Positions 61,277 through 64,000 of a stretch of 64,000 nt of DNA are shown here, piece by piece. The notes beneath the pieces were generated by a model. The model had not been told where the DNA came from. It ran no database searches and saw only the letters and a program-made list of their open reading frames with translations. A program made the position numbers and the translations under genes. Location of the stretch: positions 117,389,600 through 117,453,599 of the forward strand of contig OW121744.1 in the NCBI GenBank assembly GCA_933228675.1, read 5' to 3'. How positions within the stretch are numbered: the stretch's first letter is position 1; each line of letters begins with the position of its first letter. The DNA is from Stomorhina lunata (taxonomy: Eukaryota; Arthropoda; Insecta; Diptera; Rhiniidae).

Positions 61277-64000
61277 CTAAAGTTCGTCTCCACTCTAGTT
61301 TCTTCTTTAAGACTTTGTGGCCCCTCATTTTCAAAGTTCTTTGTAACTTTTTGTAGGTACATGTCATGTTACCCAATAATAACAATCTCCCCTTTTTTTC
61401 TATACTGTATACAAACGATATTTTGCCATGATCAGCGAAAATAGCCACCAAACAGTAACAAAAATTCAAATGGGTACCTATTATAGATAGGAAAAATTAA
61501 TTCCCGCAATAACTTTTATTAGTCAAAGAGCGGAGAGAGAGGAGTTTAACAAATAAAAGAAATAGGATCTGTAAAAACAACAAGACCCCATTTATGATCG
61601 ATGAAGGGGAGGGTTCGGTTAGTAGGTAAGTTGTGTGAATATATATTTTGGAGTGGATGAGAAACAATGATTTTACTTCATAGCAAGATTTAGAAAAAAA
61701 AATATTTTGCTGGTAGGGGAATTTTTTATTACAATTTTGAAGTGATAGATAAAAAAATATAAACTATAATAAAAACTATAAGGGTGTTGGGAGTTACAGT
61801 GCAAAAAGAATATGCAAGTATCGCTGAAAATCAGTGATGTCAACAAATTTTAAATTTTGGTTTAAATAAAAAAAAATCCTATAAATCAGCAAAGGGCACT
61901 ATTTTTATTTTCCTATCACCAGTAATAGGACTTGTTGATGTCATACATATAAATTGTTATTATACTGCCCATCACTGCTATAAATACATTATAATGGTCA
62001 TATGCTATGATATTTTGCTAAATTTAAAAACCTTGCGTCTCTGAAAAAACCCCTTGTGTTGGCATCACTAATTTCGAGTGCTTTGCTTTTAACCCACAAG
62101 AGGGTATTTATGTGCATTTATTTAATTCAAATTTCAAATAATTTTTCTGATTTTTTACGCAGAAGGCTGTCTGTTTTTCTGTCTGTCCGCTGGGCAAATT
62201 GTTACGCAGTGTTCACAAGCAACCAGCAGCATTTTAGAATTAAATGTCTGCGCAAAATTTAGTTAATTTGTGCCTGTGGGTTAAATGATCGTTCGTATGT
62301 ATGCTATTTGCAGGGAGTAGGATTAAATTTGAAAGCATTTGTTGGAAATGGAAAAAGAAGGAAGTTTAAGTGTTTATTGCTGTTCTAGTTTAGGGTATTT
62401 TTCTGATGAAGGCAGACAGGCATAACGAAAGATTTTATGTTGAATTTTTATGGGTTTTTTTAAATAGACGCCAAATTTTTAAGGAATATGAATAGAGTTT
62501 TTTTAAGAAGTTAAAAGGAGAGGGACCTGGTTTGTTATTAAAATGTAGAAAGATCATTAAAACGACTATTAGTGCATGCAGGAAGTTGGGATATAGAAAT
62601 AGTGTCTCAGTCTTTCGATTTTTGAGTATCAGATTAAGACACTGAAATGTTTACAGATCTGATAAACCTTAAGGTTCTGATCTTAAAGGCCAACATATTT
62701 GTGAATGGCATAGGCCCAATGTTACCAAAAGCACAATGACTATAATCCTTTAATATAACTGAGCTTTCTCTAATAAATTTTGTTGAAAAACTAAAATTTC
62801 TTGTTCGATGTCAGATTTGGTCTAAAGGGTTTCGATAATTCCGAGAACTTTTGTTTGGTTAATATATATAACTAATAGACATTTTTAACACTTTAAAATT
62901 GATAATTTTGGAATTGTATGGCCCTTAACTGAGATCTTGTAACTCAGTTTACCTTAAGAGTTTTTTTCATTCATATCCATTCGATCATTTCAAATTTCCC
63001 AGTATTGCTGACAAGAACACGTTTAATTATACATACATACGTTTAAGATTTTAGATTTTCTTGTTGTATTTATGACTAAAAACTCCCTCTCTTACAAATG
63101 ACAAACATTGTATGTATGTCTCTTATGGATTCGTCATCATCCTCCCGCTGATCTTAAGAAAAAAAAACCAAGAATAGCAAAGGCAAGCAAAAGACGAAGA
63201 AAATCATTTAAAACAAGAAGGCCATCCATAAAGAAAGACAGACTTAGGCAAACAAAAAAATATGACAAAATTGATGATGTAGTTGAAAAAATATATATAA
63301 ATTAAAAAAAAAAGATCATTTTTATAACTAAACGTCTGCAACACCAACATTGTATGGAACAGAAAATGGCTAAAAATGTTGGGTTGGATGGATAAGATGT
63401 TTTGGCTTTTTTTAATTTTTATTCCAAGCTATCATATAGAGTTTCCAAGAAAACCACCTACCTACCTACCTTTAACAACTTATATCAACCTATACATAAT
63501 CATACACCCAACCCATACAAGAAGCTTCTACTAGACTATGAAATGATATAAGACAAAATTGTTACGAACCCAGTTTAACACCACCAGCACCGCCATCACC
63601 ACCACCACACCAACCAACCTACCACCTTCTAAGTATTTTAAAGAAAAAATTTAAAATCTTTTAAAAAGGGATCATTCATTTAAGTCTGTCTGAAATGTAA
63701 CCCACACATTCATCTGAAATGAAGATCCATACAGGCAGGCAAGGCAAAGCAAAGCAACCCAACCTTAAAACCCCATAAACCAAATTGAAAAAATTTAAAA
63801 GAAACTTGTTTTTCATTATTGCGCAGACGCAAATGCGAACCCACTCACTCTTCGTTTAGGTTGTTTTTTTTTTTCAGAAAAAAAATCTACAAACTCAAGA
63901 AATGTGAATATCAAGAGAAAGAAGAAGGTTGTGTTATTATTTTCTTAAACAACAATTGATTACTCATGGCAGACAAAACAATAAAAGAAGCAACAGCGTC
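61277..64000. other. Non-coding stretch with a possible small element
   Basis: TCAGTGATGTCAACA at 61831-61845 and TGTTGGCATCACTAA at 62057-62071 are imperfect inverted repeats (13 of 15), possibly a 240-bp element. 63108-63305 has a 65-codon Lys/Arg-rich frame with no start context or domain, which I do not call. Short CAC and CTAC microsatellites are near 63455 and 63580. Confidence 0.45.

Noticed and set aside
63108..63305. 65-codon basic frame that could be a nuclear protein exon
   Set aside because: Composition is explained by A-rich DNA; there is no recognisable motif or bounding splice sites that I can support.

Overview
The window looks like nuclear DNA of a higher fly. A muscoid or blowfly-like genome is my guess, not a proof. 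The support is very high A+T content, short introns with GTAAGT donors and pyrimidine/AG acceptors, AATAAA signals, a tRNA-derived SINE, RTE-like and Jockey-like retrotransposon remains, and a protein family with an insect-type secreted architecture. It is gene-poor. About 5 kb near 40.3-45.3 kb holds the only convincing host coding sequence; the rest is A+T-rich non-coding DNA, satellites and transposon debris.

Region 1-39.5 kb is a repeat landscape. It has long tandem arrays with unit lengths of about 29 bp (1.3-3.5 and 4.9-6.1 kb), 11 bp (8.66-9.7 kb), 31 bp (12.8-13.35 kb), 12 bp (15.6-16.7 kb), 30 bp (21.0-22.3 kb), 31 bp (25.3-26.3 and 27.3-28.7 kb) and 33 bp (34.6-35.6 kb). Units near 30 bp recur in unrelated-looking arrays and usually carry a palindromic core such as TTTTCTATAGAAAA. 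The arrays at 25.3-28.7 kb are built on GTTATCGATAAC, which contains the insect DRE sequence TATCGATA. Among the arrays lie copies of at least two short inverted-repeat element families, three copies of a tRNA-headed SINE (one of them at 50.3 kb), and an exact 526-bp tandem duplication at 37.9-39.0 kb whose units carry two strong hairpins.

Region 40.3-45.3 kb is the key locus. A large first coding exon (signal peptide plus 476 residues) is followed by a four-exon cassette A and then by a paralogous four-exon cassette B. Both cassettes encode a von Willebrand A-like region, a Cys-rich region and a hydrophobic C-terminal tail that suggests a GPI anchor. Cassette B has no signal peptide of its own. 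Its first acceptor has exactly the phase needed to join exon 1, and even recreates the same junction proline codon. The simplest reading is one gene with two alternative 3' ends (873 or 867 residues), each cassette with its own AATAAA. A separate or truncated duplicate gene is the competing view.

Region 45.7-64 kb contains decayed non-LTR retrotransposons: a Jockey-like RT fragment at 45.75-46.19, the 3' part of an RNase-H-bearing element at 49.4-50.1, and an RTE-like RT at 56.7-57.85 with a MITE nested inside. A further MITE lies at 54.97 kb, putative inverted-repeat elements lie at 60.2-61.3 and 61.8-62.1 kb, and the rest is non-coding DNA with microsatellites that could be intron or regulatory sequence of a neighbouring gene.
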